From NCBI GenBank assembly GCA_030584025.1, contig CP129487.1, positions 1,178,001 through 1,242,000 on the forward strand: a stretch of DNA of 64,000 bases. The letters run 5' to 3'. Both the position numbers and the translations under genes were made by a program. The notes under the pieces are model-generated. The model saw nothing but the letters and a program-made list of their open reading frames with translations. It made no database searches and was not told where the DNA came from. Shown here in pieces: positions 1-9,443 of this stretch. The stretch's first letter is position 1. Every line of letters begins with the position of its first letter. The stretch comes from Cyclobacteriaceae bacterium. Its GTDB lineage: Bacteria; Bacteroidota; Bacteroidia; Cytophagales; Cyclobacteriaceae.

Positions 1-804
1 TATTACCAATGGGGTAGTATGAGAAAGTTCTCTTTTCTTTCTGATCCTTCAAGCTATGGTTTGTTCCTGGCATTCGGTGGTTTAGCTTTTATTACTCTAG
101 CGTTTGGCCCATTCAAAATGCCATGGAAATTTGGTTTTGTTACCTCAGGAATTATCTCATTCGTAGCTATGGCTTATTCAGGAACCCGTACGGCAACAGC
201 TATGGTGGCTATTGGACTTGTTCTTTTGATATTATTAAACATTAATAATTCAAAAGTAATCATGTTTACATTGGCTATGGTCTTTGTTGGTGGGGTTGTT
301 TTTTTTGGGCCATTTTACAGTGGTACAATAATCCGCTTGCGATCAACATTTACTCCCTCCGAAGATCCGTCCATGGGCGTTCGGGATTATAAACGACTTA
401 ACAATCAACACTACATACGCAGTCATCCAATTGGTGGGGGACTAATGACTACAGGAACAAGCGGAGTCATCTATTCTCCTGGCCATCCTTTAGCGGGGGG
501 ATGGGACCCTGATAGTGGATATCTAGCGACAGCGCTGGAGTTGGGATGGATTGGTTTACTTATATTTGTATCTTTCTTTGCCATGGTAATGATAAAAGGT
601 ATAAATAATCATTTTTCGATTACTGATCCGTTACTTCGTAATTTGAATTTAGTGTATGTCATACCTTTTTTTGCCCTTACGGTTGGGCATTTTACTCAGC
701 ATGCTATGTTTTCGAAACCAGTAAATCTTATTGTAATTGCAACTTATGCCTTGTTGATTCGTTTACCTCAATTTGAAAAACTAAAATCAGATTCAATTCT
801 CTGA
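1..804 (+). CDS. O-antigen ligase/polymerase-like membrane protein, 5' truncated
   Basis: The reading frame is open to the first base of the window, so the gene starts upstream; the ATG at 19 is probably internal. What remains (about 267 residues) is strongly hydrophobic with several membrane segments. The stretch FLSDPSSYGLFLAF resembles the SDPN motif of the Wzy/O-antigen ligase family (PF04932), and SGTRTA followed later by a long loop with NQHYIRSHPIGGGL fits the family's periplasmic loop. Such proteins polymerise or ligate undecaprenyl-linked glycans at the periplasmic face. The next gene starts 3 bases after the stop, which suggests one operon. Polymerase or ligase cannot be decided from this part. 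Confidence 0.75.
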   Translation, partial: YYQWGSMRKFSFLSDPSSYGLFLAFGGLAFITLAFGPFKMPWKFGFVTSGIISFVAMAYSGTRTATAMVAIGLVLLILLNINNSKVIMFTLAMVFVGGVVFFGPFYSGTIIRLRSTFTPSEDPSMGVRDYKRLNNQHYIRSHPIGGGLMTTGTSGVIYSPGHPLAGGWDPDSGYLATALELGWIGLLIFVSFFAMVMIKGINNHFSITDPLLRNLNLVYVIPFFALTVGHFTQHAMFSKPVNLIVIATYALLIRLPQFEKLKSDSIL

Positions 805-807
805 AAT

Positions 808-1506
808 ATGAAAACCATTAGCCTATTTATCGTTTTTGTTATGTTCGGATTGCCTTCTTTACGGGCCCAAACTATTGACTACAACAAAATTATATTGCCT
901 GATCGGGCTCAAAGCTCTGATTTTGGGGAAAAGTTAGTTCAGCTTGCTTGGAAGAATCATCCGACAAATGAAATTTTGAGGCGCGAATTGATGATTGCTC
1001 AATACCAGGTTGGTCGCTCAGCAGCCGATTGGCTGGATTTAATAACGATTCAGGGAAACATAAATGAGTTTAATATTAAAGCTCAAGATGCCGCTGTTCC
1101 TGTGTTTTTACCACGATATAATTTCGGTATATCAATACCGCTTGGAGTTTTAGTAGCTAATCCTAATGAGACAAAGCAAAACAGACAACGATTATCTATT
1201 GCTCAGGAGGAGATTAACGCTCAGAAGCTTGAGGTAAGACGAGTAGTACTTAAATCATATAATGAGTATCAATTGCGTGAGAAAATTTTCAGGATCCAAT
1301 CCCAACAATTTTCAGATATTGAGAGTAACTTTAAGTTGATTGAGCAACGTTTTAAGAATGGAGAATTAACCTTTGAGACATTTACTGCCGGACAATCAGA
1401 TCTGAACAGAGCATCAATTCAGTTACTTGAGGCTGAACGGGATTTAAAAAATGCCAAACTGGATTTGGAACAATTGATAGGGGTAAGACTTGAGGATGTG
1501 ATGTGA
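808..1506 (+). CDS. TolC-like outer membrane efflux family protein
   Basis: The 232-residue protein begins with a clear signal peptide (MKTISLFIVFVMFGLPSLRAQ). It then has long amphipathic helices rich in Q, E, R and L, including KLVQLAWKNHPTNEILRRE and repeated LEAERDLKNAKLDLEQLIG, which match the helical-hairpin half of the TolC/OEP family (PF02321). It is about half the length of a classical TolC (roughly 430-490 residues), so it may be a single-repeat relative. Position directly behind the polymerase gene suggests a role in polysaccharide export, but that is inference. Confidence 0.65.
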   Translation: MKTISLFIVFVMFGLPSLRAQTIDYNKIILPDRAQSSDFGEKLVQLAWKNHPTNEILRRELMIAQYQVGRSAADWLDLITIQGNINEFNIKAQDAAVPVFLPRYNFGISIPLGVLVANPNETKQNRQRLSIAQEEINAQKLEVRRVVLKSYNEYQLREKIFRIQSQQFSDIESNFKLIEQRFKNGELTFETFTAGQSDLNRASIQLLEAERDLKNAKLDLEQLIGVRLEDVM

Positions 1507-1531
1507 TCTTTAATCTTGATTTTGATCTTAC

Positions 1532-2605
1532 GTGAGTTCTGCAGTAGTAAGTAACATAAAAAACCATAGACGAGGCTGGATTGATTATGCCAGAGGCGTT
1601 GTAATCATATATGTTGTTTATCGTCATGCGCTAACGGGTCTCCTGGGTGCTGGCGTGGATATAAAGAATGCCATTTATTTGGTTCAGGAATCCAGTATGC
1701 CGGTTTTCTTTATAGTATCGGGCGTCTTCATATCATCCAGTGCTTTAAAGAGAGGATTTGGAACATTTGTCCGATTTAAGCTGGAGTCTTTGATGTATCC
1801 ATATTTTATATGGGCTACTATTCATCTTACAATTCAGATATTATTTAGCCAGTACTCAAATTTTAGTAAGGACGTTAACTATTATATTTATTTATTTACT
1901 TTTCCTCGGGCGATTGACCAGTTTTGGTATTTGTATGCATTATTTGCAGTTATGGTAGTCTTTGCTTCTTTGAATTTTAAGCTTTTAAAATTCAATTTAT
2001 GGCTAAACGTTATCATCGCGCTTTGTCTGTACTTTGCTTCGTATTACATTAAGACTGATCTGTTTTCACTTCATGATATATTGTTTTATTATCTATTCCT
2101 TGTTTTTGGATTTTTAATGGCTGGGAATTTATTACCAGTTGAAAGTAATTTTTTTCGGGGCAGGTGGTTGATTTATGTTCTTCCGGTATTTCTAGCCATA
2201 CAAATTTTGTGGAGAATGTGGTATCCAGACACTAGCAAACTGGATGACTTGGATTATATCGGCTTCATGCTATTTGTCCCCACAACAATTATCGGGGCAT
2301 TATTAATATTTTTTATTTCTTACAAGCTTGATGAATGGGGTTTATTAAAAATACTGCGATTTATAGGCAGTCATTCATTATACATCTATATAATGCATTT
2401 AATTTTTACTAGTGCAATTCGGGTGGTTTTAATGAAGATTTATCCAGAGGCACCTCCTGTATTCATGTTGATTGTAATCATGATAGGCGGTGTTTTTATA
2501 CCCATTGCTTGCTACAGAATACTTCTAAGGCTAGGATTTAATGGTTTATTTGTGCCCCCTCAACGGGTAAAAAATTTGATTTATGGGGCAAGTAAACCTC
2601 AATAG
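1532..2605 (+). CDS. acyltransferase 3 family membrane protein
   Basis: A 357-residue protein with about ten membrane segments. Its N-terminal WIDYARGVVIIYVVYRH carries the Arg and His pattern of the acyltransferase-3 family (PF01757), whose members add acetyl or other acyl groups to surface sugars. The start is a GTG at 1532, 25 bases after the TolC-like stop; no ATG lies closer to the conserved N-terminus. Its last 68 bases overlap the convergently transcribed membrane protein at 2538-4160. O-acylation of the local polysaccharide is the likely job, but the substrate is unknown. Confidence 0.8.
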   Translation: MSSAVVSNIKNHRRGWIDYARGVVIIYVVYRHALTGLLGAGVDIKNAIYLVQESSMPVFFIVSGVFISSSALKRGFGTFVRFKLESLMYPYFIWATIHLTIQILFSQYSNFSKDVNYYIYLFTFPRAIDQFWYLYALFAVMVVFASLNFKLLKFNLWLNVIIALCLYFASYYIKTDLFSLHDILFYYLFLVFGFLMAGNLLPVESNFFRGRWLIYVLPVFLAIQILWRMWYPDTSKLDDLDYIGFMLFVPTTIIGALLIFFISYKLDEWGLLKILRFIGSHSLYIYIMHLIFTSAIRVVLMKIYPEAPPVFMLIVIMIGGVFIPIACYRILLRLGFNGLFVPPQRVKNLIYGASKPQ

Positions 2606-4160
2606 TTCCCGGATACACAATTCTAGGCGCCTCAAATGAATCCACTTTTACATAATGTTCCTTCAACCTATCTCTGATAGAAAATGGATAGAAATTATTT
2701 AACATTGGAATGTTCTCGAAGATGACCACGTCATAATATTGACCTTCGATACGGGTTGAGAACATTTCAAGCTCTTGATTAAACATTCCTACACCTAAAT
2801 GATACCACAAAGGGCCCTTTTCTAATTTGAAGTTCGCCTCAATAGTGAGAGGTGTTAATTCAGACATGTTTAAAACAATAGGCTCCTTTTCCTTTCTGAT
2901 TTTATTAATGAGCGTAATACTGCGATTAAGACCATCAATGGTACTTTCAGGCATCCTGATCCCTTCAAATGATGACAATGTAGTTTTTTTCCAGGTTGAT
3001 AGATCTGAATAAAAGTTGCATTCTGGTGGTTCAAGAATGTACGTATTTATTGAGACGACATTTTTGGTTGTGCTTGATAATATAGTTTTGGCTAGTATTT
3101 TTTCAGCATATTTCCAATATTTCTCTGACCACCATATGCTGACCAATGTTAGTAAAACGACAAATGTGATACGTGATTGAAACCATTTGACTTCTTGTAG
3201 TTGAATGAGTATAAAGGCACTCGAGAAGGCATGAAAGAAGAAATTATTATCCTTTGGCACATAACTGGTAACTTGATAAATCATCGCCTGAAAAATTATG
3301 CCGATCACTAAAAGTGTAAATAAAAGGTTCTGACGATTGAGTGCACCGTTTCTCCAATTAATGTAGAGTATCATTATTATTACTACCAAATAGAATTTTT
3401 CCCATCGGGATTCTTCCATGTTAATTCTAAGAATATCCTGAAGTGATATTCTAGCGTAGTGCGGTGGTTGACCATAATTAAACCAATAACCAAAATCATA
3501 TTGGAGAAATGGTACGATGAAAAGAAAGAAAAAGAATAAGAGGGTTAACGAAAATACAACGGCAGGTTTAATGGTTCGGTATAGATAGGAGTGGATTCCA
3601 ATAATAATCAAACCAATAAGCAGACCTAAGGCGCCTCCGTCTTGTTTGGTGAAAAATGCCACGGCAAAGAAAAAACCTGAGCCTATTAGTAAAATCCAGG
3701 AGTGACGTTGCTCTACATTTTTTAAATAGTGAAATAGAAAGCCAAGAGCAATGAGCTGAAAAATGATAACGGTATGATTGTATTGCGGCCAATATAGGCC
3801 CAGGATAAATGTTAGGGAAAAGATGAATATGGCAAGGAGTCGTGTATATAGGGTGGCCCCATTACTAACAAGGATCCAACGAAAGGATAACCCGGATATG
3901 ATATTCATAAATGCATGCGCCTTGGCAAGAGTGAAAAGTGTGGGGCCAAACAATTTGAAGAAGAGAGCGGGGATCAGCCAAGAACAAAAACCCATGGGAA
4001 TACCAAAGTCTCTGTACGGTAGCTCTCCCAGGTAAAGCCGGTAAGCTCCTTCCCATATCATATATAGGTTGATTTGGTATGATAGATCAAAGAATAATGG
4101 AAACAATGAACATCCAATTATTGGGAGCAGTTCAACGGCAAATATTATCCGCTCTTTCAT
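2538..4160 (-). CDS. polytopic membrane protein, probable GT-C glycosyltransferase
   Basis: 540 residues. About the first 370 are polytopic (around ten membrane segments) and the remainder is a soluble, probably periplasmic domain. The first loop contains IWEGAYRLYLGELPYRDFG, whose acidic residues resemble the first periplasmic loop of GT-C enzymes that use polyprenyl-phosphate sugars (the GT39/PMT-like superfamily). I do not recognise a named family. It starts 1 base from the end of a second such protein (4162-5361), so the two are almost certainly co-transcribed. Its 3' end overlaps the convergent acyltransferase gene by 68 bases. Confidence 0.6.
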   Translation of the reverse strand: MKERIIFAVELLPIIGCSLFPLFFDLSYQINLYMIWEGAYRLYLGELPYRDFGIPMGFCSWLIPALFFKLFGPTLFTLAKAHAFMNIISGLSFRWILVSNGATLYTRLLAIFIFSLTFILGLYWPQYNHTVIIFQLIALGFLFHYLKNVEQRHSWILLIGSGFFFAVAFFTKQDGGALGLLIGLIIIGIHSYLYRTIKPAVVFSLTLLFFFFLFIVPFLQYDFGYWFNYGQPPHYARISLQDILRINMEESRWEKFYLVVIIMILYINWRNGALNRQNLLFTLLVIGIIFQAMIYQVTSYVPKDNNFFFHAFSSAFILIQLQEVKWFQSRITFVVLLTLVSIWWSEKYWKYAEKILAKTILSSTTKNVVSINTYILEPPECNFYSDLSTWKKTTLSSFEGIRMPESTIDGLNRSITLINKIRKEKEPIVLNMSELTPLTIEANFKLEKGPLWYHLGVGMFNQELEMFSTRIEGQYYDVVIFENIPMLNNFYPFSIRDRLKEHYVKVDSFEAPRIVYPGTIEVYLPHKSNFLPVEGAQINH

Positions 4161-4161
4161 G

Positions 4162-5361
4162 TTATTTTAAACTGTGGATAACGAAACTTAGACAATTTAA
4201 AGCTATAGAATAAGCAACAAATGAATGGAACAACCATTTTGGTATTGCAGTATAGCTAGAGGCAATAAGAACCAGAAGCGCAGGAAAAAAATCCAGGGAA
4301 AATCGCTGAGTATTAACTTGCATCCAACCATTGTTGTGATACAGTAATGTACCGGCTAGTATTAGCAAGATGGTGCACCAAAAGGCAACCTTAAACCGGG
4401 TTTCTTCATTTGCTTTATATGAGAAAATCACATACGGGGAAGCCGCAAGGATTGATGTGCCATACTGATCCATGCCGAGCGCCTGTAAATTCATGGTGCC
4501 AGAAAAGATAATATTGTGCCCTTTTAAGATCAGGTGGTAGAGGTTGTAAAAGAGGTATTTTGTACTAAACAGACCATACTGATTAATTCTTTCCTGAATC
4601 GGAGCGGAATAGATCAGGTATTGATATCCTGTGTCAAGAAAATTGTGGAACCTCAAGTAATTAAAAATGAAATAGGGGGTTACACAAACAAATGCTACTG
4701 CAAAAGAAATAACCGTAGTACGGACAGCAATTCTTTTGTCTGGTTGGTCAACGTAAAGGAAGTAAATGATTATAATTCCATAGAAGATAGTCATTTGCCG
4801 GGTTAAAAATGCCAAAGCCCAGAGTATGCCAATAAGTAATGGTCTCTTTTTATCTTTCAATTCAAGTAGAAGCATGAGTAACAGACAGGTGCAAATTACA
4901 TGAGCGAATCCATTGATGTGGTCGCTCGTAAGAACTACCCACCAATATCCGCTGCCAAAAAAGAACGCTAGAAATACCCAAAGTTTTCCGGTTGAATCCC
5001 CCATAAATCTTGCAAGCAGGCGATAGAATAGAAACATGTTAAGGCATGAAATCAACAGGCTTAGAAAGACGGTATTAATCGCATTATCAAACAGGGCTAC
5101 AACTGGTGTTATGAGGATAGAAGGAAAGGGGGGGAAGCTCACGTAGTACTTCCCCTCAAATACGGATGCGTCCCAGAAATAATGATCAATATCAAGCTTG
5201 CCTTTAAGGAATGCTTGCGCCTGAAATACAGCCAAATTAGAATCGTATGAGTTTTTATAGATAACAGGAATATGAACAACCAGGTATAAAGAGAAAATCA
5301 GAATCCAGTGCTTCCATTTTAGATTCTGAAAGGATAGAATTTCCTGTAGAAATTTCTTCAT
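4162..5361 (-). CDS. GT39-like polytopic membrane glycosyltransferase
   Basis: About 399 residues with roughly ten membrane segments. The first periplasmic loop contains NSYDSNLAVFQAQAFLKG and the downstream YYVSFPPFPSILI, a layout typical of GT39/ArnT-like GT-C proteins that take sugars from polyprenyl phosphate. The ATG at 5361 is preferred over an in-frame TTG two codons upstream. It is transcribed divergently from the DprE1-like gene at 5416 across a gap of about 50 bases. A lipid-linked sugar made by the DprE pair is a plausible donor (inference). Confidence 0.6.
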   Translation of the reverse strand: MKKFLQEILSFQNLKWKHWILIFSLYLVVHIPVIYKNSYDSNLAVFQAQAFLKGKLDIDHYFWDASVFEGKYYVSFPPFPSILITPVVALFDNAINTVFLSLLISCLNMFLFYRLLARFMGDSTGKLWVFLAFFFGSGYWWVVLTSDHINGFAHVICTCLLLMLLLELKDKKRPLLIGILWALAFLTRQMTIFYGIIIIYFLYVDQPDKRIAVRTTVISFAVAFVCVTPYFIFNYLRFHNFLDTGYQYLIYSAPIQERINQYGLFSTKYLFYNLYHLILKGHNIIFSGTMNLQALGMDQYGTSILAASPYVIFSYKANEETRFKVAFWCTILLILAGTLLYHNNGWMQVNTQRFSLDFFPALLVLIASSYTAIPKWLFHSFVAYSIALNCLSFVIHSLK

Positions 5362-5415
5362 AAACAAAAAATTAAAGCGTAACTATCGGTGTTAAAGTTA
5401 TGAGATTTTGATAGA

Positions 5416-6744
5416 ATGGCTGCAGATTTTACCACAAATTGGAACAATTATCCTAAGGAAAACTCCAGCCTCAGGCATCCCAATTTTTGTGACGATTTTA
5501 GCAATCTCCTTTTAAAGGAGAGTCCCTCATTTATTATTCGAGGTAATGGCCGTTGCTATGGTGATGCCTCATTAGCTCCCTTTATTGTTAGTACGCTCAA
5601 GTTCAATAGAATATTGTTCTTTGATGATTCAAATGGTGTCCTTGCTTGTCAGGCGGGTTTGATACTATCCGATATATTGGATGTGATTATGCCAAAAGGT
5701 TGGTTTCTACCTGTAACACCTGGTACAAAATACATTACCGTGGGAGGGGCGGTTGCTTCTGATGTGCATGGTAAAAATCATCATAAGGACGGTTCCTTTT
5801 CCCAGCATATAGTTTCTATGAAAATTCTTACTCCTCAAGGTGAGTATGTTACGTGCAGTGCAACTGAAAATAGTGAGTTATTTTGGTTTACATGCGGTGG
5901 GATGGGTTTGACAGGTGTTATATTGGAAGTAACATTCAGATTAAAGAGGGTTGAAACGGGATACATTAAGCAGGTTCAGATTAAATCGGGTGGCCTTGAT
6001 GAAGTGCTCAACCTTTTCGAGGAATATGGACATTATACGTATTCTGTCGCCTGGATCGATTGTCTTAAAACCGGTAGCCGTTTTGGAAGAAGCATTCTAA
6101 TGTTGGGCGAACATGCTATTATTCCGGAGATGAACGATCACACGCAGGCCTATCCCAAAAAGTCAAAAACTTTAACCGTACCGTTCCAATTTCCGTCATT
6201 TGTATTAAACGGGTTAGCGGTAAAGGCTTTCAATTCAGTGTACTACAATAAGAATTATAAACGAGAAATGAGTTCTGTTGTGTCTTATGAAAGCTTTTTT
6301 TACCCGTTGGATTCAATTTTACATTGGAATAGAATTTATGGCAAGAGAGGATTTGTTCAGTACCAGTTTGTGATTCCTAAAGCTAATGGCAAAGAAGGTG
6401 TACGGGATATCTTAACAAGAATCAGTAATAAGGGGTGGGGTTCTTTTTTGGCTGTGCTTAAGCTTTTCGGAACACAACAAGGGCCTATTTCTTTCAATAT
6501 GGAAGGGTATACCCTCGCACTTGATATTCCAATTAATGCTAAACTTTTCTCCTTTCTGGATGAGCTTGATTTAATGGTTAAGGACTATGGAGGACGTATT
6601 TATTTAACAAAGGATGCGCGTATGAAGGCGGAAATTTTCCACAGTACATATCCTAATGCATCAAGTTTTACTTCTTTTTTAAAGAAGATTGACCCTGATA
6701 AAAAGATCGTATCATCACTTTCCAGGCGCCTTGAAATAAAATAA
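5416..6744 (+). CDS. DprE1-like FAD-dependent oxidoreductase
   Basis: The 442-residue protein matches mycobacterial DprE1 (decaprenylphosphoryl-ribose 2'-oxidase) along its whole length. The FAD-binding part has RGNGRCYGDASLAP near residues 42-55 and GGAVASDVHGKNHHKDGSF near 113-131. The C-terminal substrate domain has YQFVIPK, VLKLFG with the Lys expected for catalysis, GGRIYLTKDARM, and a closing RRLE. A Ser stands where the benzothiazinone-reactive Cys of mycobacterial DprE1 is expected (from memory of that protein). With the SDR 3 bases downstream it should carry out the first half of a 2'-epimerisation of a polyprenyl-phosphate pentose. The product here is not known. Confidence 0.82.
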   Translation: MAADFTTNWNNYPKENSSLRHPNFCDDFSNLLLKESPSFIIRGNGRCYGDASLAPFIVSTLKFNRILFFDDSNGVLACQAGLILSDILDVIMPKGWFLPVTPGTKYITVGGAVASDVHGKNHHKDGSFSQHIVSMKILTPQGEYVTCSATENSELFWFTCGGMGLTGVILEVTFRLKRVETGYIKQVQIKSGGLDEVLNLFEEYGHYTYSVAWIDCLKTGSRFGRSILMLGEHAIIPEMNDHTQAYPKKSKTLTVPFQFPSFVLNGLAVKAFNSVYYNKNYKREMSSVVSYESFFYPLDSILHWNRIYGKRGFVQYQFVIPKANGKEGVRDILTRISNKGWGSFLAVLKLFGTQQGPISFNMEGYTLALDIPINAKLFSFLDELDLMVKDYGGRIYLTKDARMKAEIFHSTYPNASSFTSFLKKIDPDKKIVSSLSRRLEIK

Positions 6745-6747
6745 CCT

Positions 6748-7479
6748 ATGAAGAGATTTCTTATCCTGGGCGCTTCATCGGAAATAGCACTGGCCATAGC
6801 CGATCAGTTAGCTGCAAAGTCAAACGAATTAATTTTAGCGGCCCGCAATTGCGAAAGATTGGCTCCGGTGAAAAGCGATTTGTCAGTTCGTTTTGGGGCC
6901 ACAGTAGTGCTTTCTGAATTCGATGCATCGCGACCCGACACGCATATGACTTTTTATGAAAACATTAATCCCAAGCCGGATGTGGTAATTTCTGTCATCG
7001 GCTTCCTGGGGAATCATGAAAGGGCAATAGTTGATTGGAAAGAATGCGCTGAAATACTAGCCTCAAATTATGTAGGTCCAGTTTCAATTCTGAATATAGT
7101 AGCGAATGATTTTGAAAGGAGAAAGGAGGGGATAATTGTGGGCATTAGTTCTGTAGCCGGAGAGCGCGGCCGCCAAAGCAATTATTTATATGGAAGTGCT
7201 AAAGCTGGATTTACTGCCTACATATCCGGTTTGAGAAACAGACTTTTTAAAAGTGGTGTTCATGTACTTACGGTTAAACCGGGTTTCATGAAAACTAGGA
7301 TGATAGAAGGTATAAAAACACCACAGTTTCTAACTGCTCAGCCTGCTCATGTAGCATCCCAGATCATCAAAGCTATTTATAAAAGAAAAAATGTTGTTTA
7401 TATACTGCCTGTATGGCGATGGATCATGCTCATGATTCGAAACATCCCCGAGTTCATGTTTAAGAGACTAAAACTTTGA
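6748..7479 (+). CDS. DprE2-like short-chain dehydrogenase/reductase
   Basis: A 243-residue SDR. The N-terminal nucleotide-binding segment is FLILGASSEIALAIADQLA, a variant of the Gly-rich SDR motif. The active site is SSVAGERGRQSNYLYGSAK, with Ser and the YxxxK pair. The C-terminal region ends with a hydrophobic/basic helix as in DprE2. It directly follows the DprE1-like gene in the order seen in actinobacteria, where DprE2 reduces the keto intermediate to complete ribose-to-arabinose epimerisation on the lipid carrier. Function is assigned by pairing as much as by sequence; other SDRs share these motifs. Confidence 0.75.
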   Translation: MKRFLILGASSEIALAIADQLAAKSNELILAARNCERLAPVKSDLSVRFGATVVLSEFDASRPDTHMTFYENINPKPDVVISVIGFLGNHERAIVDWKECAEILASNYVGPVSILNIVANDFERRKEGIIVGISSVAGERGRQSNYLYGSAKAGFTAYISGLRNRLFKSGVHVLTVKPGFMKTRMIEGIKTPQFLTAQPAHVASQIIKAIYKRKNVVYILPVWRWIMLMIRNIPEFMFKRLKL

Positions 7480-7494
7480 TTTTGGATTTTTGTA

Positions 7495-8277
7495 TCAATT
7501 TTTTTTGAATACAATAAACTCCTTGGAGATCAAATATTTGGCAGGCCACCAATAAAATGAAATATTAGAAAATAGCTTAATGGTGTTAAGTTTGGTATGG
7601 CTGTACCTGAATTCCTGCTTCACAGGAAGGGGTTGCATGAATTTCATCAACTTTTTATGGGTCATATGATTTAGTTCTAGGTATTCCTGTACTAAATCAT
7701 ACTGTCCAAGTGTGGTTTGATTACGTTTTTTTATCATATTGATCAGCATCTTCTGCGGAAGATATTGTATCCAAGGAATATTAATTATTCTATTCATGTG
7801 ACTGGCATACGGCCCTTCCCAAGGTGGATAACTGAAAAAAATAATTCCTCCTTTTTTAAGATTTCTGTTTACCAGAATATCCAGAATGCCAGGAATCCAA
7901 TGTGGTTTTATATGCTCAATAACATCGTTTAAAATAATGACATCGTATTCTTTATCAATGGGGGTTTCAATGATATTTTTTTGTGAGAGAGTGACATTTT
8001 TGGTAGGGTATTTTTTCAGCACAGCAAAAGCTATTTCAATGTGCTTCTCATCAATATCGTACCCATCGACAACAGCATCAAGATTTTTAGCCATCCAGAT
8101 ACTCATGGCTCCTACACCGCAACCAAAATCCAATACAGATTTTCCTTTCAGATCAAAATGACTTTTTAATATTTTCTTGTCAATGTCAAGATGAGAAGAC
8201 TTATCTAGTATTGCTTCCTCTGCATATTTGATTCCGTCCTGTATGGTATCTTCGTGGGTTAGTTTAATCGAACTCAT
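7495..8277 (-). CDS. class I SAM-dependent methyltransferase
   Basis: 260 residues with a classical SAM-binding core. Motif I is VLDFGCGVGAMSIWMA near residues 49-64, an acidic residue follows in GYDIDEKHIEIA, and motif IV/post-I lies in VIILNDVIEHIKPHW. These features match the methyltransferase-11/23 type. It lies 17 bases downstream of the SGNH hydrolase and on the same strand, so they likely share an operon. In this setting it may methylate a sugar or lipid-linked glycan, but no acceptor can be read from the sequence. The C-terminal 90 residues are not recognised. Confidence 0.8.
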   Translation of the reverse strand: MSSIKLTHEDTIQDGIKYAEEAILDKSSHLDIDKKILKSHFDLKGKSVLDFGCGVGAMSIWMAKNLDAVVDGYDIDEKHIEIAFAVLKKYPTKNVTLSQKNIIETPIDKEYDVIILNDVIEHIKPHWIPGILDILVNRNLKKGGIIFFSYPPWEGPYASHMNRIINIPWIQYLPQKMLINMIKKRNQTTLGQYDLVQEYLELNHMTHKKLMKFMQPLPVKQEFRYSHTKLNTIKLFSNISFYWWPAKYLISKEFIVFKKN

Positions 8278-8294
8278 GTAGTTAAGGATTCTGG

Positions 8295-9386
8295 TTACTG
8301 TTTGTCTTCTAAATCCGATAGTATAACATCGCTTAACTTGTCAGCTATAATTTTGTTTCCTGTCTTTGTCACATGACAGAAATCAATATAAATGTATTGT
8401 TCTCCATTAAATGCTTGGGATAAGTCATGTATCCATGGATGTTCTTTTTGTTTAATGATTCTTTGTAGTTCATCATAAACAAATCGAAAGTTTGTACCCA
8501 ACTCCTCATCAAGTTGAAGGTGAGTGAGTTGAGGTGACCCGATGTAAGCTACGGGTTGTAACACACCTATAAATTTACCGCCCCTGCTCGTAACCAAGTC
8601 ATGAGCCATTTCCCAATTTTCAATTAACATCTTGGCCACTGTTATCCCTTTTTCAGAGTCAACACAATTATAGTTAGCGGTTTTTCTTTCGCGTTTGCTT
8701 TGGTGGTATTGAATTGCCAATAAAATATTTTCGGTAAAAAGATTATTGAGTACGGTAAAGATAAACTGCCTGGCGCCACCATAAATTTTTTTTTGGAATA
8801 GCGGGATTAATCGGTGGCCTGGTAGTTCCTCGATTTCCTTTGGACACAGGAATGCAGCATCATTCACACCGTCATAAAATATGACAATGTCTGCCTTTTC
8901 ACCTTTTGCATACATGGATATTAACGCATCCAGATTTTGTCTTGAATTGTAGGCGAGCTGCGCATGATTAACGACTGTACCTGTATTGATTTTTTGATGT
9001 ACGAGTGCCGGAATTGTATTGGCATCGTCTGACCCTTCACCCCACATAGTTGAGCCGCCAAAAAAGCGAATAATGGGACTGGGTGATGCTGTGGAAGGAG
9101 GGGTATGTACCCGAAGGCCTTGTTCATTGATCTGTAACGTTTTGCCTTTGTAGGGTAGCATTTGCCATTCTGCAAAAGGCTTGTAGCGATGAGCAATGCT
9201 GTGGTAATCATTGAATATGGCCTCTGCATAGTCGTGATTATCCTGATACGCTGGAAGGAGATGCCGTTTTTCACCACCAATTTTTCGCAGGTATATACCA
9301 GCGGCCCAATTGGTAATGGCCAGAAGAATCAGAAAAATACAAACACTAATAAGGGAGTTTTTGGCGTACGTGAGCAGTTTTTTCAT
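8295..9386 (-). CDS. membrane-anchored SGNH/GDSL-type hydrolase
   Basis: 363 residues with one N-terminal membrane segment (SLISVCIFLILLAITNWAAG), so the catalytic domain should face the periplasm. Block I is FFGGSTMWGEG with the nucleophile Ser, block III appears as FYDGVNDAAF with Gly and Asn, and the C-terminal block IDFCHVTKTGN holds the Asp/Cys/His site. The family includes esterases and acyl-transferring enzymes that edit acetyl groups on polysaccharides. Its place among glycan genes fits such a role. A second, unrelated-looking member lies at 24430-25797. Confidence 0.72.
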   Translation of the reverse strand: MKKLLTYAKNSLISVCIFLILLAITNWAAGIYLRKIGGEKRHLLPAYQDNHDYAEAIFNDYHSIAHRYKPFAEWQMLPYKGKTLQINEQGLRVHTPPSTASPSPIIRFFGGSTMWGEGSDDANTIPALVHQKINTGTVVNHAQLAYNSRQNLDALISMYAKGEKADIVIFYDGVNDAAFLCPKEIEELPGHRLIPLFQKKIYGGARQFIFTVLNNLFTENILLAIQYHQSKRERKTANYNCVDSEKGITVAKMLIENWEMAHDLVTSRGGKFIGVLQPVAYIGSPQLTHLQLDEELGTNFRFVYDELQRIIKQKEHPWIHDLSQAFNGEQYIYIDFCHVTKTGNKIIADKLSDVILSDLEDKQ

Positions 9387-9443
9387 GGGAAGATCTTGTC
9401 AGTAAAGGTAATAGGGCAGTAGGGAAAATGAAACCTATCGGAG

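Noticed and set aside
1382..1627. 81-codon minus-strand frame over the TolC-like 3' end
   Set aside because: It overlaps two well-supported plus-strand genes and has no recognisable domain.
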